Shown here: piece after piece, positions 14,769 through 29,436 of the stretch | Layout of the letters: the number at the start of each line of letters is the position of its first letter | How positions within the stretch are numbered: position 1 is the first letter of the stretch | DNA from: an uncultured Pseudomonadota bacterium | GTDB lineage: Bacteria; Pseudomonadota; Gammaproteobacteria; Steroidobacterales; Steroidobacteraceae | Length of the DNA: 34,799 nucleotides | Direction: 5' to 3' | NCBI GenBank assembly: GCA_903927005.1 | Contig: CAIYLH010000099.1 | Location: forward strand, 1-34,799 | Made by a program: the position numbers and the translations under genes | Notes under the pieces: generated by a model | Databases searched by the model: none | What the model was told of the DNA's origin: nothing | What the model saw: only the letters and a program-made list of their open reading frames with translations

Positions 14769-16688
14769 ATGGGTAAAGTCATTGGCATCGATCTCGGCAC
14801 GACCAACTCGTGCGTGTCGGTCATGGAGGGTGGCAAGCCGAAGGTCATCGAGAACAGTGAAGGCGACCGGACGACCCCGTCGATCGTCGCGTTCACCAAG
14901 GACGACGAGGTGCTGGTCGGCCAGTCGGCCAAGCGCCAGGGCGTCACCAACCCGCAGAACACCCTGTACGCGGTCAAGCGCCTGATCGGTCGCAAGTTCG
15001 CCGACGACGTCGTGCAGCGCGACGTCGGCATGGTGCCGTATAAGATCGTCAGGGCCGAGAACGGCGACGCCTGGGTCGAGGCGCAGGGCAAGCAGATGGC
15101 CCCGCCGGAAGTGTCGGCGCGCGTGCTGATGAAAATGAAGAAGACCGCTGAGGACTACCTCGGCGAGCCGGTCACCGAGGCGGTGATCACGGTGCCTGCT
15201 TACTTCAACGACTCGCAGCGTCAGGCGACCAAGGATGCCGGCCGCATTGCTGGCCTGAACGTCAAGCGCATCATCAACGAGCCGACCGCGGCGGCGCTCG
15301 CCTATGGCCTCGACAAGTCGGGCGGCGATCGCAAGATCGCGGTCTATGACCTTGGCGGCGGCACCTTCGACATTTCGATCATTGAAATTGCCGAGGTCGA
15401 CGGCGAGCGCCAGTTCGAGGTGCTCTCGACCAACGGCGACACCTTCCTCGGTGGCGAGGACTTCGATCGTCGGATCATCGACTTCATCGCCGATGAGTTC
15501 TGCAAGGAGTCCGGCGTCGACGTGCGCAAGGATCCGCTGGCGCTGCAGCGCCTCAAGGAAGCGGCCGAGAAGACCAAGATCGAGTTGTCTTCCAGCCAGC
15601 AGACTGACATCAACCTGCCGTACATCACCGCTGATGCCTCCGGTCCCAAGCACCTGAACGTGAAGCTGACCCGCGCCAAGCTCGAGTCGCTGGTCGAGGA
15701 TCTGGTGGCGCGGACGATGGTGCCCTGCAAGATGGCGGTCAAGGACGCCGGCGTGTCGCTGGCGGATATCGCCGAGGTCATCCTGGTCGGTGGTCAGACG
15801 CGCATGCCGCTCGTGCAGAAGGCGGTCAAGGACTACTTCGGCAAGGAGCCGCGCAAGGACGTCAATCCCGATGAGGCGGTCGCCGTTGGCGCTGCCGTTC
15901 AGGGCGGCGTGCTGTCGGGCGAGGTCAAGGACGTGTTGCTGCTCGATGTCACCCCGCTGTCGCTGGGCATCGAGACGCTCGGCGGCGTCATGACCAAGCT
16001 TATCGAGAAGAACACCACGATCCCGACCAAGGCGAACCAGGTGTTCTCGACCGCCGACGACAACCAGCCGGCCGTCACGATCCATGTGCTGCAGGGCGAG
16101 CGCGACCGGGCCAATGACAACAAGTCGCTGGGTCGCTTTGATCTGGCCGATATTCCGCCAGCGCAGCGCGGCATGCCGCAGATCGAGGTCACCTTCGACA
16201 TCGACGCGAACGGCATCCTGCACGTCTCGGCCAAGGACAAGGGCACCGGCAAGGAGCAGAAGATCGCCATCAAGGCGTCCTCCGGCCTGTCGGAGGACGA
16301 GATCAAGCGGATGGTCTCCGATGCCGAGGCGCATGCCGCCGAGGACAAGAAGTTCCGTGAACTTGTCGATACCCGCAACCGCGCCGATGCGCTCGTGCAC
16401 CAGGTCGAGAAGTCCCTGAAGGACCTCGGCGAGAAGGTGTCGGGCGAGGATCGTGGCAAGATCGAGGCGGCGCTCACCGACCTGAAGAAGGCGATGACGG
16501 CCGACGAGAAGGATGCGATTGACACCAAGGCGCAGGCGCTGTCTGCCGCTGCCGCGGACGTGCTGCAGCGCGGTGCCGGTGGGGCCGAGGGCGCAGCGCC
16601 AGGTGCCGGAGCCGCCGGTGGTGCGCCGAAGGACGACGTGCTCGACGCAGAGTTCGAGGAAGTGAAGGACAAGAACCCCAAGGGCTGA
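14769..16688 (+). CDS. dnaK: molecular chaperone DnaK (Hsp70)
   Basis: This 639-residue Hsp70 has the actin-like ATPase domain with phosphate loop 1 [13 protein letters not shown], phosphate loop 2 [13 protein letters not shown] and the adenosine motif [14 protein letters not shown]. The linker is [18 protein letters not shown], followed by the substrate-binding beta domain and an alpha lid. The Gly/Ala-rich tail ends [11 protein letters not shown]. The length equals E. coli DnaK (638). ATG 14769 follows a clear AGGAG at 14757-14761. A strong hairpin sits after the stop before dnaJ. Confidence 0.99.
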   Translation: MGKVIGIDLGTTNSCVSVMEGGKPKVIENSEGDRTTPSIVAFTKDDEVLVGQSAKRQGVTNPQNTLYAVKRLIGRKFADDVVQRDVGMVPYKIVRAENGDAWVEAQGKQMAPPEVSARVLMKMKKTAEDYLGEPVTEAVITVPAYFNDSQRQATKDAGRIAGLNVKRIINEPTAAALAYGLDKSGGDRKIAVYDLGGGTFDISIIEIAEVDGERQFEVLSTNGDTFLGGEDFDRRIIDFIADEFCKESGVDVRKDPLALQRLKEAAEKTKIELSSSQQTDINLPYITADASGPKHLNVKLTRAKLESLVEDLVARTMVPCKMAVKDAGVSLADIAEVILVGGQTRMPLVQKAVKDYFGKEPRKDVNPDEAVAVGAAVQGGVLSGEVKDVLLLDVTPLSLGIETLGGVMTKLIEKNTTIPTKANQVFSTADDNQPAVTIHVLQGERDRANDNKSLGRFDLADIPPAQRGMPQIEVTFDIDANGILHVSAKDKGTGKEQKIAIKASSGLSEDEIKRMVSDAEAHAAEDKKFRELVDTRNRADALVHQVEKSLKDLGEKVSGEDRGKIEAALTDLKKAMTADEKDAIDTKAQALSAAAADVLQRGAGGAEGAAPGAGAAGGAPKDDVLDAEFEEVKDKNPKG

Positions 16689-16713
16689 TAGTCCTGGGGG
16701 ATCGATCCGGCGC

Positions 16714-16742
16714 ACCGCCGCGGGCCCACGGCCCGCGGCGGT
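16714..16742 (+). terminator. strong hairpin between dnaK and dnaJ
   Basis: ACCGCCGCGGGCC (16714-16726) and GGCCCGCGGCGGT (16730-16742) form a perfect 13-bp stem with loop CAC. Only a short T-poor tail follows. It may act as a partial terminator or an mRNA end-stabiliser that lets dnaK accumulate above dnaJ; it ends 26 bp before the dnaJ ATG. Confidence 0.6.
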
Positions 16743-16768
16743 TGCGTCGTCATGGGGCGTGAGGATTC

Positions 16769-17896
16769 ATGGCGAAACGTGATTACTACGAGGTCCTCGA
16801 GGTCTCCCGCACGGCGAACGAAGCCGAGCTGAAGAAGGCCTATCGACGCCTGGCGATGAAGTTCCACCCGGACCGCAACCCCGGCGATGCGACCGCCGAG
16901 GACTCCTTCAAGGAAGCCAAGGAAGCCTACGAGATCCTGTCGGAGCCGCAGAAGCGCTCCGCTTACGATCAGTTCGGCCATGCCGGTCTCGACTCGCAGC
17001 GGGGCGGTGGCCAGAACCCGGGGGATGCGTTCGGCGACATCTTCGGCGAGGTGTTCGGCGATATCTTCGGCGGTAGTCGCCGCGGCGGCGGTCGGCAGGT
17101 CTACCGCGGTGCCGACCTGCGCTACGAGCTTGAGCTTGACCTTGAGCAGGCGGTCTTCGGTCACGCGGCCGACATCGAGATCACGACCCTGGTCGAGTGC
17201 GAGACGTGCGACGGCAATGGTGCGGCGAAGGGCTCCACCCCGACGCGCTGCACGACCTGTAACGGCACCGGTCAGGTGCGCATGCAGCAGGGCTTCTTTG
17301 CCGTGCAGCAGTCCTGCTCGCGCTGCAAGGGCCGTGGGACGATGATCGACAAGCCCTGCGACGACTGCTACGGCCACGGCCGGGTGCGTCGCTCGCGCAC
17401 GCTACAGGTCAAGGTGCCTGCGGGCGTCGATACCGGTGACCGGATCCGTCTGTCGGGCGAGGGCGAGGCGGGCCGTAACGGCGGTCCGCCGGGCGACCTG
17501 TACGTCGAAGTCGCCGTGCGCAAGCATCCGATCTTCGAGCGCGATGGCGCGGACCTCTCCTGCGAGGTGCCCATTGCGTTCACGACGGCGGCCCTGGGTG
17601 GCGATCTTGAGGTGCCGACGCTCGGGGGTCAGGCGAAGATCAAGGTACCGACCGAGACCCAGTCGGGTCGCGTCTTCCGGCTGAAGGAGCAGGGCGTCCG
17701 CCCGGTGCGCGGCGGCCCGACGGGCGACCTGTACTGCCGGGTGGTCGTCGAGACCCCGGTCAATCTGTCGGCTGAGCAGAAGGAGCTGTTGCGTAAGTTC
17801 GCAACGACGCTGCGCACTGACCCCGAGCGCCATAATCCCCGCGAGGCCTCCTGGCTGGACGGCGTGAAGAAGTTCTTTGAGTCGATGCGGCCATGA
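16769..17896 (+). CDS. dnaJ: chaperone protein DnaJ (Hsp40)
   Basis: This 375-residue class A J-protein stimulates DnaK ATPase. The J domain (1-70) has the HPD motif in [10 protein letters not shown], and a Gly/Phe-rich linker ([20 protein letters not shown]) follows. Four zinc-binding CxxCxGxG repeats are present ([32 protein letters not shown]), with C-terminal substrate domains after them. The stop overlaps the dapB start (ATGA at 17893-17896), linking heat-shock transcription to dapB translation. Confidence 0.99.
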   Translation: MAKRDYYEVLEVSRTANEAELKKAYRRLAMKFHPDRNPGDATAEDSFKEAKEAYEILSEPQKRSAYDQFGHAGLDSQRGGGQNPGDAFGDIFGEVFGDIFGGSRRGGGRQVYRGADLRYELELDLEQAVFGHAADIEITTLVECETCDGNGAAKGSTPTRCTTCNGTGQVRMQQGFFAVQQSCSRCKGRGTMIDKPCDDCYGHGRVRRSRTLQVKVPAGVDTGDRIRLSGEGEAGRNGGPPGDLYVEVAVRKHPIFERDGADLSCEVPIAFTTAALGGDLEVPTLGGQAKIKVPTETQSGRVFRLKEQGVRPVRGGPTGDLYCRVVVETPVNLSAEQKELLRKFATTLRTDPERHNPREASWLDGVKKFFESMRP

Positions 17897-18720
17897 CCCA
17901 CTCCGATCCGTCCCCGGTGCGTGTCAGCGTGCTCGGCGCCAGCGGCCGCATGGGCCGCAGTCTGATCCGCGCGATCCACGACAGCACTGACTTCGAACTG
18001 GTGGGCGCCGCGGTGTCCGCCGAAAGCACGGCGCGCGGCGATGACGCCGGAACGATCGCCGGACTGCCCACCCCGTTGGGGGTGCTGCTCGGCGCCGACC
18101 TGCGCACGGCGCTCGGCGGCGCCGAGGTCGCCCTGGATTTCTCGACCGCAGGCGCGGTGCTTGGCCATCTGGAAGCCTGCCTGCAGGCGGGTGTCCCCCT
18201 TATCGTTGGCACCACGGGCTTCGATGCGCAGACCGACGCGCGGCTGCTCAAGGCTTCCAATGAGCTGCCGGTGCTGATCGCGCCGAACACGAGCCTGGGC
18301 GTTAACTTGCTCGCGCAACTTGTTGAAAGAGCAGCGGCTTCTTTGCCGCCTGACTATGACATCGAGATCCTTGAGGCGCACCATCGCTACAAGGTTGACG
18401 CACCCTCCGGGACCGCGCTGAAGCTCGGCTTCGCCGCGGCCGCCGGCCGCGGCATCGACCTGGAGCAGCCACCGCAGCCGCCGCGTTCAGGCCAGACCGG
18501 CCCGCGCCAGGCAGGCTCGATCGGCTTTGCGGTGGTCCGCGGCGGCGACATCGTCGGTGAGCACACGGTCCTGTTCGCCGGCCCCGGCGAGCGCCTGGAG
18601 CTCACTCACCGCGCCCACGACCGAATGACCTTCGCGTATGGGGCGCTGCGCGCGGCGAGTTGGCTGCGCGGCCAGCCGGCGGGCCTGTACACGATGGCAG
18701 ACGTACTCGGATTTCGCTGA
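17893..18720 (+). CDS. dapB: 4-hydroxy-tetrahydrodipicolinate reductase
   Basis: This 275-residue DapB performs the second committed step of the diaminopimelate/lysine pathway, reducing the DapA product with NAD(P)H. The Rossmann motif GASGRMGR lies near residues 16-23. The tract [19 protein letters not shown] carries the catalytic His and Lys and the tetrahydrodipicolinate-binding [23 protein letters not shown] and [18 protein letters not shown] are also typical. It overlaps dnaJ by four bases; the carA leader follows. Confidence 0.97.
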   Translation: MTHSDPSPVRVSVLGASGRMGRSLIRAIHDSTDFELVGAAVSAESTARGDDAGTIAGLPTPLGVLLGADLRTALGGAEVALDFSTAGAVLGHLEACLQAGVPLIVGTTGFDAQTDARLLKASNELPVLIAPNTSLGVNLLAQLVERAAASLPPDYDIEILEAHHRYKVDAPSGTALKLGFAAAAGRGIDLEQPPQPPRSGQTGPRQAGSIGFAVVRGGDIVGEHTVLFAGPGERLELTHRAHDRMTFAYGALRAASWLRGQPAGLYTMADVLGFR

Positions 18721-18802
18721 CTAAAGCGCGGGATCGGACTGGTGCCGGAGGGGCCTCTGCCGTAAGATATCGTCCCGGATCGAAACCCACGTTTAACGAC
18801 CC

Positions 18803-18837
18803 AAGCGGGCGGAGTCTTCAACAGGCTCCACCCGCTT
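18803..18837 (+). promoter_or_regulatory. carA leader hairpin (possible attenuator or dapB terminator)
   Basis: AAGCGGGCGGAG (18803-18814) pairs with CTCCACCCGCTT (18826-18837) with one C-A mismatch. Inner T-G, C-G and T-A pairs extend the stem to about 15 bp around a TCAAC loop. Only TTT includes the stem end, so termination may be conditional. It lies 64 bp before carA in a 180-bp leader that also contains a short ORF (18843-18929). Confidence 0.55.
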
Positions 18838-18900
18838 TGCGCATGTGCGGCACGCTGTCGCGCAGCGCCCGCGTGGCTGAACTCGCCTCGGGAGTGAGCA

Positions 18901-20091
18901 TTGACGACGCCCGCTGTACTAGCCCTTGAAGACGGTACCGTCTTTCACGGAATTTCCATTGGTGCCAAGGGCAATACGACGGGCGAGGTGGTGTTCAACA
19001 CCGCCATGACCGGCTACCAGGAGATCCTTACCGATCCCTCGTACAACCGTCAGATCGTCACCCTGACCTATCCCCATATCGGCAACTACGGCACAACGCC
19101 TGAGGACATGGAGTCTTCCGGGGTATATGCCGCCGGCTTGGTGATTCGCGATCTGCCGCTGCTGCACTCCAGCTGGCGCGCGTCCGAGTCGCTCGGCAGC
19201 TTCCTGATCCGCGGCAAGATTGTTGCGATCGCCGAGCTCGACACACGCCGCCTGACCCGGCTGCTGCGGGAGAAGGGTGCGCTGGCGGGGTGCATCATGA
19301 CCGGCGACAAGGCCGATCCTGCCGCTGCGGTGCGCGCTGCTAAGAAGTTTCCCGGCCTGAAGGGCATGGATCTGGCCAAGGTTGTCACGACCAAGCGCCA
19401 GTACCAGTGGAATGATGGCACGCACTGGAACGGCGAGGCGGTTCGCGCCACGCGGGCGGCTCACCGCCTGCATGTCGTCGCCTACGATTTCGGCATCAAG
19501 CGCAACATTCTGAGGCTGCTTGCCGATCACGGCTGTCGCGTCACGGTAGTGCCGGCGCAGACGCCGGCGGACGAGGTGCTGGCGCTTGCCCCGGACGGTG
19601 TCTTTCTCTCCAACGGCCCGGGCGATCCGGAGCCGTGCGACTACGCGATTGCCGCGATCCGCGAACTGCTGCAGACCGACGTGCCGCTGTTCGGCATCTG
19701 CCTCGGCCACCAGTTGCTGGGTCTGGCGGCCGGCGCCAAGACCCTGAAGATGAAGTTCGGCCATCATGGCGCGAACCATCCGGTGCAGGCGCTAGCCAGC
19801 GGGCGGGTGCTGATCACCAGCCAGAACCACGGCTTCGCGGTGGACGAGGCGACGCTGCCGCCGAACGTGCGCGCGACGCATCGCTCGCTGTTTGACGGCT
19901 CGCTGCAGGGGATCGAGTTCACCGACCGGGCGGCGTTCAGCTTCCAGGGGCATCCGGAGGCGAGCCCTGGGCCGCGCGACGTCGAAGGCCTCTTTGATCA
20001 CTTCATCGAGCTGATGGTGCGCCGCCTGCACGGCCTGCTGAAGATCCGTGATGTCAAGACCGTGCGCCCCGCTGGCGCCCCCGAAGCCTGA
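18901..20091 (+). CDS. carA: carbamoyl-phosphate synthase small subunit
   Basis: This 396-residue glutaminase subunit supplies ammonia to CarB for arginine and pyrimidine synthesis. The N-terminal CPSase domain has [16 protein letters not shown], then [20 protein letters not shown]. The class I amidotransferase has nucleophile C267 in FGICLGHQ, with H351 and E353 in [12 protein letters not shown] 18901 is the start: GGGAG at 18890-18894 is well spaced and no in-frame ATG/GTG fits the family N-terminus. A hairpin and an arginine-containing short ORF in the leader suggest attenuation control. The stop is 16 bp before carB. Confidence 0.98.
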   Translation: MTTPAVLALEDGTVFHGISIGAKGNTTGEVVFNTAMTGYQEILTDPSYNRQIVTLTYPHIGNYGTTPEDMESSGVYAAGLVIRDLPLLHSSWRASESLGSFLIRGKIVAIAELDTRRLTRLLREKGALAGCIMTGDKADPAAAVRAAKKFPGLKGMDLAKVVTTKRQYQWNDGTHWNGEAVRATRAAHRLHVVAYDFGIKRNILRLLADHGCRVTVVPAQTPADEVLALAPDGVFLSNGPGDPEPCDYAIAAIRELLQTDVPLFGICLGHQLLGLAAGAKTLKMKFGHHGANHPVQALASGRVLITSQNHGFAVDEATLPPNVRATHRSLFDGSLQGIEFTDRAAFSFQGHPEASPGPRDVEGLFDHFIELMVRRLHGLLKIRDVKTVRPAGAPEA

Positions 20092-20107
20092 CGACACCCA
20101 GAGCGAT

Positions 20108-23328
<3,221 letters not shown>

Positions 23329-23332
<4 letters not shown>

Positions 23333-23805
23333 AGCGTAGCCCGATTACCATCCGTGGCGCGGAGCGCCTGCGGGCGGAGCTTAGGCGTCTCAAGTCCGAG
23401 GACCGCCCGACCGTCATCAAGGCGATTGCCGAGGCACGTGGCCATGGCGACCTGTCCGAGAACGCCGAGTACCATGCCGCCCGCGAGCAGCAGGGCTTCA
23501 TCGAAGGACGTATCAACGAGATCGAGCAGCGACTGGGCAACAACGAGATCATCGATGTCTCGAAGCTGCCACGCACCGGCCGGGTCATGTTCGGCGTCAC
23601 TGTTGAACTCGAGAGCCAGGACGACGGCGTGCGCGTCACCTACCAGATCGTTGGTGACGACGAGGCGGATATCCGTCAGGGGCTGATCGCGATTACCTCG
23701 CCGATCGCCCGGGCGCTGGTGGGCAAGGAGGAGGGCGAGGTCGTCGACGTGAAGGCGCCGGGCGGCGTGCGCTCCTACGAAATCGTCAAGGTCAGTTACG
23801 AGTGA
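23329..23805 (+). CDS. greA: transcription elongation factor GreA
   Basis: This 158-residue GreA stimulates cleavage of backtracked RNA in RNA polymerase. The N-terminal coiled coil carries the acidic tip in [18 protein letters not shown] (the conserved Asp and Glu that act in the secondary channel). The C-terminal FKBP-like domain has [20 protein letters not shown] and [18 protein letters not shown]. It starts with GTG 23329 overlapping the carB stop, and its own stop overlaps the next GTG start at 23802. Confidence 0.98.
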
Positions 23806-24221
23806 GAGCGGGCCCGCGCCTGATCCTCGCCTTGTGGGCCGGCGGACTGGTCAGCCTGGGCGGCGTGGTCACGCCAACGCTGTTCGCAACGCTGGAGGAT
23901 GCCCGCCTGGCGGGCCGGATCGCCGGCAGCCTGTTTCACGTGGCGACGCTCGGTTCGGTGCTGGTGTGCCTGGTGCTGCTGCTGGTCGAGCGGCGTGTGC
24001 AGGTGTCGCGCCCGACCTGGCGACAGTGGCTGGGGCGGATCGCGCCGGTGCTGCTGTTGGCGGCGAGTGAGTGGGGTGTGCGGCCTCTGCTCGAGGCGGC
24101 GCGTGCCGCAGGCGGCAGCGCGTCTACCGAGTTCGCGCTCTGGCACGGGGTCTCGACGGCGCTGTATGTCGCCGCGACGGCTTGGGTCGTCGCGACGCTG
24201 GCGGCGGAGCTGCGCCGCTGA
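23802..24221 (+). CDS. DUF4149 (TMEM205-like) inner-membrane protein
   Basis: This 139-residue protein has four hydrophobic segments at about 6-27, 45-66, 83-95 and 114-135. The family-typical [21 protein letters not shown] follows the first segment (the P-x-LF tract). Its function is unknown. GTG 23802 overlaps the greA stop, so it is the last gene of the carA-carB-greA run. It is convergent with yhbY, with an inverted repeat at the junction. Confidence 0.85.
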   Translation: MRAGPRLILALWAGGLVSLGGVVTPTLFATLEDARLAGRIAGSLFHVATLGSVLVCLVLLLVERRVQVSRPTWRQWLGRIAPVLLLAASEWGVRPLLEAARAAGGSASTEFALWHGVSTALYVAATAWVVATLAAELRR

Positions 24222-24228
24222 TTACCCG

Positions 24229-24249
24229 TCCCGGACGCTCAGTCCGGGA
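24229..24249. terminator. inverted repeat between DUF4149 gene and yhbY
   Basis: TCCCGGAC (24229-24236) and GTCCGGGA (24242-24249) form a perfect 8-bp stem with loop GCTCA. It includes the yhbY stop codon. It may serve both convergent genes, but no T-run follows on either strand. Confidence 0.4.
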
Positions 24250-24535
24250 TGACGATCTTCGAGAGCTTGGGATGCGGGCGGTAGTAGAGAGCGACGTTGC
24301 CGATCCGCTGCACCACGGCACTGCGAGTGCGCGTGGCCAGTTCATCCAGGGCCGCGTCGCGGACTTCCCTCTCGCCCACCCGGGCACGCACCTTCACCAG
24401 TTCGTGGTCGACCAGGGCGCGCTCCATCTCGGCGGCGACCGCGTCGGTCAGGCCGGAGTTGCCCAGGTTCACAATCGGGTGCAGGGCGTGGCCGAGGCGA
24501 CGCAGGTGCTTCTTCTGTCGTTCATTGAGTTGCAT
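24239..24535 (-). CDS. yhbY: ribosome assembly RNA-binding protein YhbY (CRM domain)
   Basis: This 98-residue single CRM domain protein binds pre-50S particles. It opens MQLNERQKKHLRRLGHALHP and has the RNA-contacting GxxG loop in NLGNSGLTDAV. HELVKVRARV and a C-terminal VQRIGNVALYYRPHP complete the domain. It is divergent from rlmE, another 23S rRNA maturation gene, as in E. coli. TATAAT lies six bases before its ATG (24542-24547), so its mRNA may be leaderless. Confidence 0.95.
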   Translation of the reverse strand: MQLNERQKKHLRRLGHALHPIVNLGNSGLTDAVAAEMERALVDHELVKVRARVGEREVRDAALDELATRTRSAVVQRIGNVALYYRPHPKLSKIVIPD

Positions 24536-24541
24536 CGCGTC

Positions 24542-24547
24542 ATTATA
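24542..24547 (-). promoter_or_regulatory. consensus -10 box of yhbY
   Basis: The minus strand reads TATAAT then GACGCG then the ATG at 24535. With normal -10 to +1 spacing, transcription would begin at or within a base of the start codon. No good -35 is seen, and no Shine-Dalgarno fits between. Confidence 0.5.
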
Positions 24548-24581
24548 GGAGCTTCGGGGCCCCCCTCAGGCCGGAAAAACG

Positions 24582-25208
24582 ATGGCAAAGCGCAGTAAAT
24601 CGAGTTCTCGCTGGCTCAAGGAGCACGCGTCGGACGCCTACGTCCTGCGGGCCAAGAAGGAGGGCTTCCGCTCGCGCGCGGCCTTCAAGCTCGAGGAATT
24701 GGATGCCGCGGAGCGTCTGCTGCGCCCCGGAATGGTCATCGTAGACCTCGGTGCGGCCCCCGGTGGCTGGAGCCAATACGCGGGTAAGGTATTGAATGGA
24801 AAGGGATCCGTGTTCGCTCTGGATATCCTGCCGATGGACGCCTTGACGGGGGTCACGTTCATTCTGGGGGACTTCCGCGAGGCCGCTCCGCTGGCCGAGC
24901 TCACCACTGCGCTCGGCGGGCGAGCGGTCGATCTTGTGATGTCCGACATGGCCCCCAATATGAGTGGCATAGATGCTGTCGACCAGCCGCGGCAGCTGCA
25001 TCTGGCTGAACTGGCCCTGGAGTTCAGCCGCGAGCACCTGAAGCCAGGTGGCGTATTCCTGGCAAAGGTGTTCCAAGGGGCTGGCTTCGACGAATTCATC
25101 AAGGCGGTGCGCCAGGAGTTCGTGAAGGTGAAGATGAAGAAACCCCCCGCATCGCGGGCGCGCAGTGCCGAGATGTACCTGTTAGCGACAGGCCGGCGTA
25201 TCCTGTAG
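24582..25208 (+). CDS. rlmE: 23S rRNA 2'-O-ribose U2552 methyltransferase RlmE (FtsJ)
   Basis: This 208-residue Rossmann methyltransferase contains the SAM-binding motif [12 protein letters not shown]. The catalytic triad is K36 (AAFKLEEL), D122 ([10 protein letters not shown]) and K162 (FLAKVFQG), matching K38-D124-K164 of E. coli. It modifies U2552 of the 50S subunit late in assembly. ATG 24582 is followed by [20 protein letters not shown], the typical basic N-terminus. It lies 41 bp upstream of ftsH on the same strand, the classic ftsJ-ftsH pair. Confidence 0.98.
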   Translation: MAKRSKSSSRWLKEHASDAYVLRAKKEGFRSRAAFKLEELDAAERLLRPGMVIVDLGAAPGGWSQYAGKVLNGKGSVFALDILPMDALTGVTFILGDFREAAPLAELTTALGGRAVDLVMSDMAPNMSGIDAVDQPRQLHLAELALEFSREHLKPGGVFLAKVFQGAGFDEFIKAVRQEFVKVKMKKPPASRARSAEMYLLATGRRIL

Positions 25209-25249
25209 CGTCCCTTGCCTTCGACATTGAGCCCCGCTGGGAGCTTGCA

Positions 25250-27181
<1,932 letters not shown>

Positions 27182-27200
27182 CGCGCTAGAGCCCACGCTC

Positions 27201-28040
27201 GTGGAGCTGCGCTGCCGGTCGCGGGTTCTGTCGCTTGCGCAGCCCGCCGTCATGGGCGTGCTCAATGTCACGCCTGACTCGTTCTCCGACGGTGGATTGC
27301 ACGCGGACCTCGTCGGCGCGCTCGCCGCGGCGCGGCGGATGGTTGCCGAGGGCGCCGGCATCATCGATGTGGGTGGCGAGTCGACCCGCCCCGGCTCGCT
27401 GCCGCCGCCGCTCGAGGAAGAGTTGCGCCGCGTCGTGCCCGTCGTGCGCGCGATCGCGGCCGAGCTCGACGTGCTCATCTCGGTGGACACCAGTCGAGCC
27501 GAGGTCATCGCTGCGGCACTTGCCGCTGGCGCTCATCTGATCAACGACGTGCGCGCTCTGCAGGCGCCGGGTGCCCTCGAGGCGGCCGCGGCGGGTGGCG
27601 CGGCGGTCTGCGTAATGCACATGCAGGGGGATCCTGCGACGATGCAGCTGGCGCCACGCTACGGTGATGTCGTCGAAGAGGTCGCCGACTGGCTTGCCGC
27701 GCGTGTCGCGGCGTGCCGCGCGGCCGGCATCGCGAGCGACGCGATCGTCGTCGATCCCGGCTTCGGGTTCGGCAAGAATGCTGCACACCAGCTGGCGCTG
27801 TTCGCTGCGCTGGAGAAGTTCACGCGGTTGGGTTGCCCGTTGCTCGTGGGTGTGTCGCGCAAGTCGATGGTGGGTCAGTTGACCGGCCGGCCGGTCGCGG
27901 ACCGGCTGGCAGGCAGTGTTGCGCTGGCGGCGCTCGCCGCCGAGCGAGGCGCCGCGATCCTGCGGGCGCACGATGTCGCAGCGACGGTGGATGCGGTCAG
28001 GATCGGCGCGGCGTTGCGCCGCCGGGGAGAGGCAGGATGA
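27201..28040 (+). CDS. folP: dihydropteroate synthase
   Basis: This 279-residue TIM-barrel enzyme joins p-aminobenzoate to dihydropterin pyrophosphate (the sulfonamide target). Key tracts are MGVLNVTPDSFSDGG, IIDVGGESTRPGS, ISVDTSRAEV, INDVRALQAPG, DPGFGFGKN and VGVSRKSMVG. GTG 27201 gives the usual N-terminal length; an in-frame TTG at 27156 would add 15 residues and overlap ftsH. No strong ribosome site favours either. The stop overlaps glmM (ATGA, 28037-28040). Confidence 0.97.
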   Translation: MELRCRSRVLSLAQPAVMGVLNVTPDSFSDGGLHADLVGALAAARRMVAEGAGIIDVGGESTRPGSLPPPLEEELRRVVPVVRAIAAELDVLISVDTSRAEVIAAALAAGAHLINDVRALQAPGALEAAAAGGAAVCVMHMQGDPATMQLAPRYGDVVEEVADWLAARVAACRAAGIASDAIVVDPGFGFGKNAAHQLALFAALEKFTRLGCPLLVGVSRKSMVGQLTGRPVADRLAGSVALAALAAERGAAILRAHDVAATVDAVRIGAALRRRGEAG

Positions 28041-29374
28041 CGAGCAGGCATTATTTTGGCACCGATGGCATCCGTGGTCGGGTCGGCCAGTCGCCGATGA
28101 CGGTGGAGTTCGCGCTCAGGCTCGCCAGCGCCGCGGCGCGCGTGCTTGCGCCGCAGGGCGGCTCGGTGCTGATCGGCAAGGACACGCGCCTGTCCGGCTA
28201 CATGTTCGAGGCCGCGCTCGAGGCGGGCTTCGTCGCGGCGGGGGTCAACGTCAATCTGGTCGGCCCGCTGCCGACCCCTGCGGTGGCTTACCTGACGCAG
28301 CGCCACCGCTGCGACTTCGGCGTTGTGATCAGCGCCTCGCACAACCCCTATGAAGATAACGGCATCAAGTTCTTCGACGGCCAGGGTGGCAAGCTCTCCG
28401 ATGCGCTGGAGCGGCAGATAGAGGCGCTGCTGGACGAGCCGCCGGTCACCGTCGAGTCGGAGCGGCTAGGGCGCGCAGTGCGTATCGAGCACGCCGGTAC
28501 CCTGTACCAGGAGCTGTGCGTGTCGACCATGCCGGCCGGCGTCAGCCTCAAGGGGCTGAAGCTGGTGGTGGACTGCGCTAATGGCGCCGCTTACAAGGTC
28601 GCGCCGCGGGTGCTCTCAGAGCTCGGCGCCGACATCATTCCGATCGGCTGCTCGCCCAACGGCCGCAACATCAATGATGGCTGTGGCTCGACCGCGCCGG
28701 CGCTGCTGCAATTGACCGTGGCGGGGGTACGCGCCGATGCCGGGCTGGCGCTGGATGGCGACGGCGACAGGGTCGTGATGGTTGACCATCTCGGCCGTAC
28801 GGTCGACGGCGACCAGCTGCTGTACGTGATCGCGCAGGCGCGTCACGCCGCCGGCACCCTGACCGGTCCCGTCGTCGGCACGGTGATGAGCAATCTGGGT
28901 CTGGAGCACGCGCTCGCCGCCCTCGGCGTTCCTTTCGAGCGCGCGGCGGTCGGCGACCGCTACGTGCTGGAGCGCCTGCGGGCGACCGGTGGCGTGCTGG
29001 GCGGGGAGACCTCCGGGCACCTGCTGTGCCTGGACAAGACCACCACCGGCGACGGCATCGTCAGCGCCCTGCAGGTGCTGGCCATCATGCAACACAGTGG
29101 GGCATCGCTGGCTGAGCTGGTCACGCAGATGCCGAAGTACCCGCAGCTGCTGCTGAACGTCCGTACGGCACGGCGGCTCGACCTCAAGGCGATCCCGGCG
29201 GTGCAGACCGCGCTGGCGGCGGCCGAGGCGCGCCTGCTCGGCACCGGGCGGGTCGTGCTGCGGGCGTCCGGCACCGAGCCGCTGATCCGGGTCATGGTCG
29301 AGGGTCGGGATGCTGATCTGGTGCAGACCACCGCAGAAGAGCTGGCCGAGGTGGTGCGGCTGGCTGCTCTGTAG
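28037..29374 (+). CDS. glmM: phosphoglucosamine mutase
   Basis: At 445 residues this has the family length; it converts glucosamine-6-P to glucosamine-1-P for peptidoglycan and LPS. It has FGTDGIRGRVG at the start, phospho-serine S101 in VISASHNPYEDNGIKFF, the metal-binding DGDGDR loop (ALDGDGDRVVMVD), the sugar-binding GGETSGHL and the phosphate-binding RASGTEPLIRVM. ATG 28037 overlaps the folP stop, the conserved folP-glmM coupling downstream of ftsH. Confidence 0.98.
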   Translation: MTSRHYFGTDGIRGRVGQSPMTVEFALRLASAAARVLAPQGGSVLIGKDTRLSGYMFEAALEAGFVAAGVNVNLVGPLPTPAVAYLTQRHRCDFGVVISASHNPYEDNGIKFFDGQGGKLSDALERQIEALLDEPPVTVESERLGRAVRIEHAGTLYQELCVSTMPAGVSLKGLKLVVDCANGAAYKVAPRVLSELGADIIPIGCSPNGRNINDGCGSTAPALLQLTVAGVRADAGLALDGDGDRVVMVDHLGRTVDGDQLLYVIAQARHAAGTLTGPVVGTVMSNLGLEHALAALGVPFERAAVGDRYVLERLRATGGVLGGETSGHLLCLDKTTTGDGIVSALQVLAIMQHSGASLAELVTQMPKYPQLLLNVRTARRLDLKAIPAVQTALAAAEARLLGTGRVVLRASGTEPLIRVMVEGRDADLVQTTAEELAEVVRLAAL

Positions 29375-29436
29375 CGTTATTCGTTGATTTATGAGGGCTT
29401 GGCGGGTATTCTCCGCCGCCTTTCGAGGACACCCCG

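Noticed and set aside
14727-16715. 662-residue open frame antisense to dnaK
   Set aside because: Long antisense frames are usual opposite G+C-rich conserved genes; the sense strand carries an unmistakable DnaK with a ribosome site, and the antisense product resembles no family.
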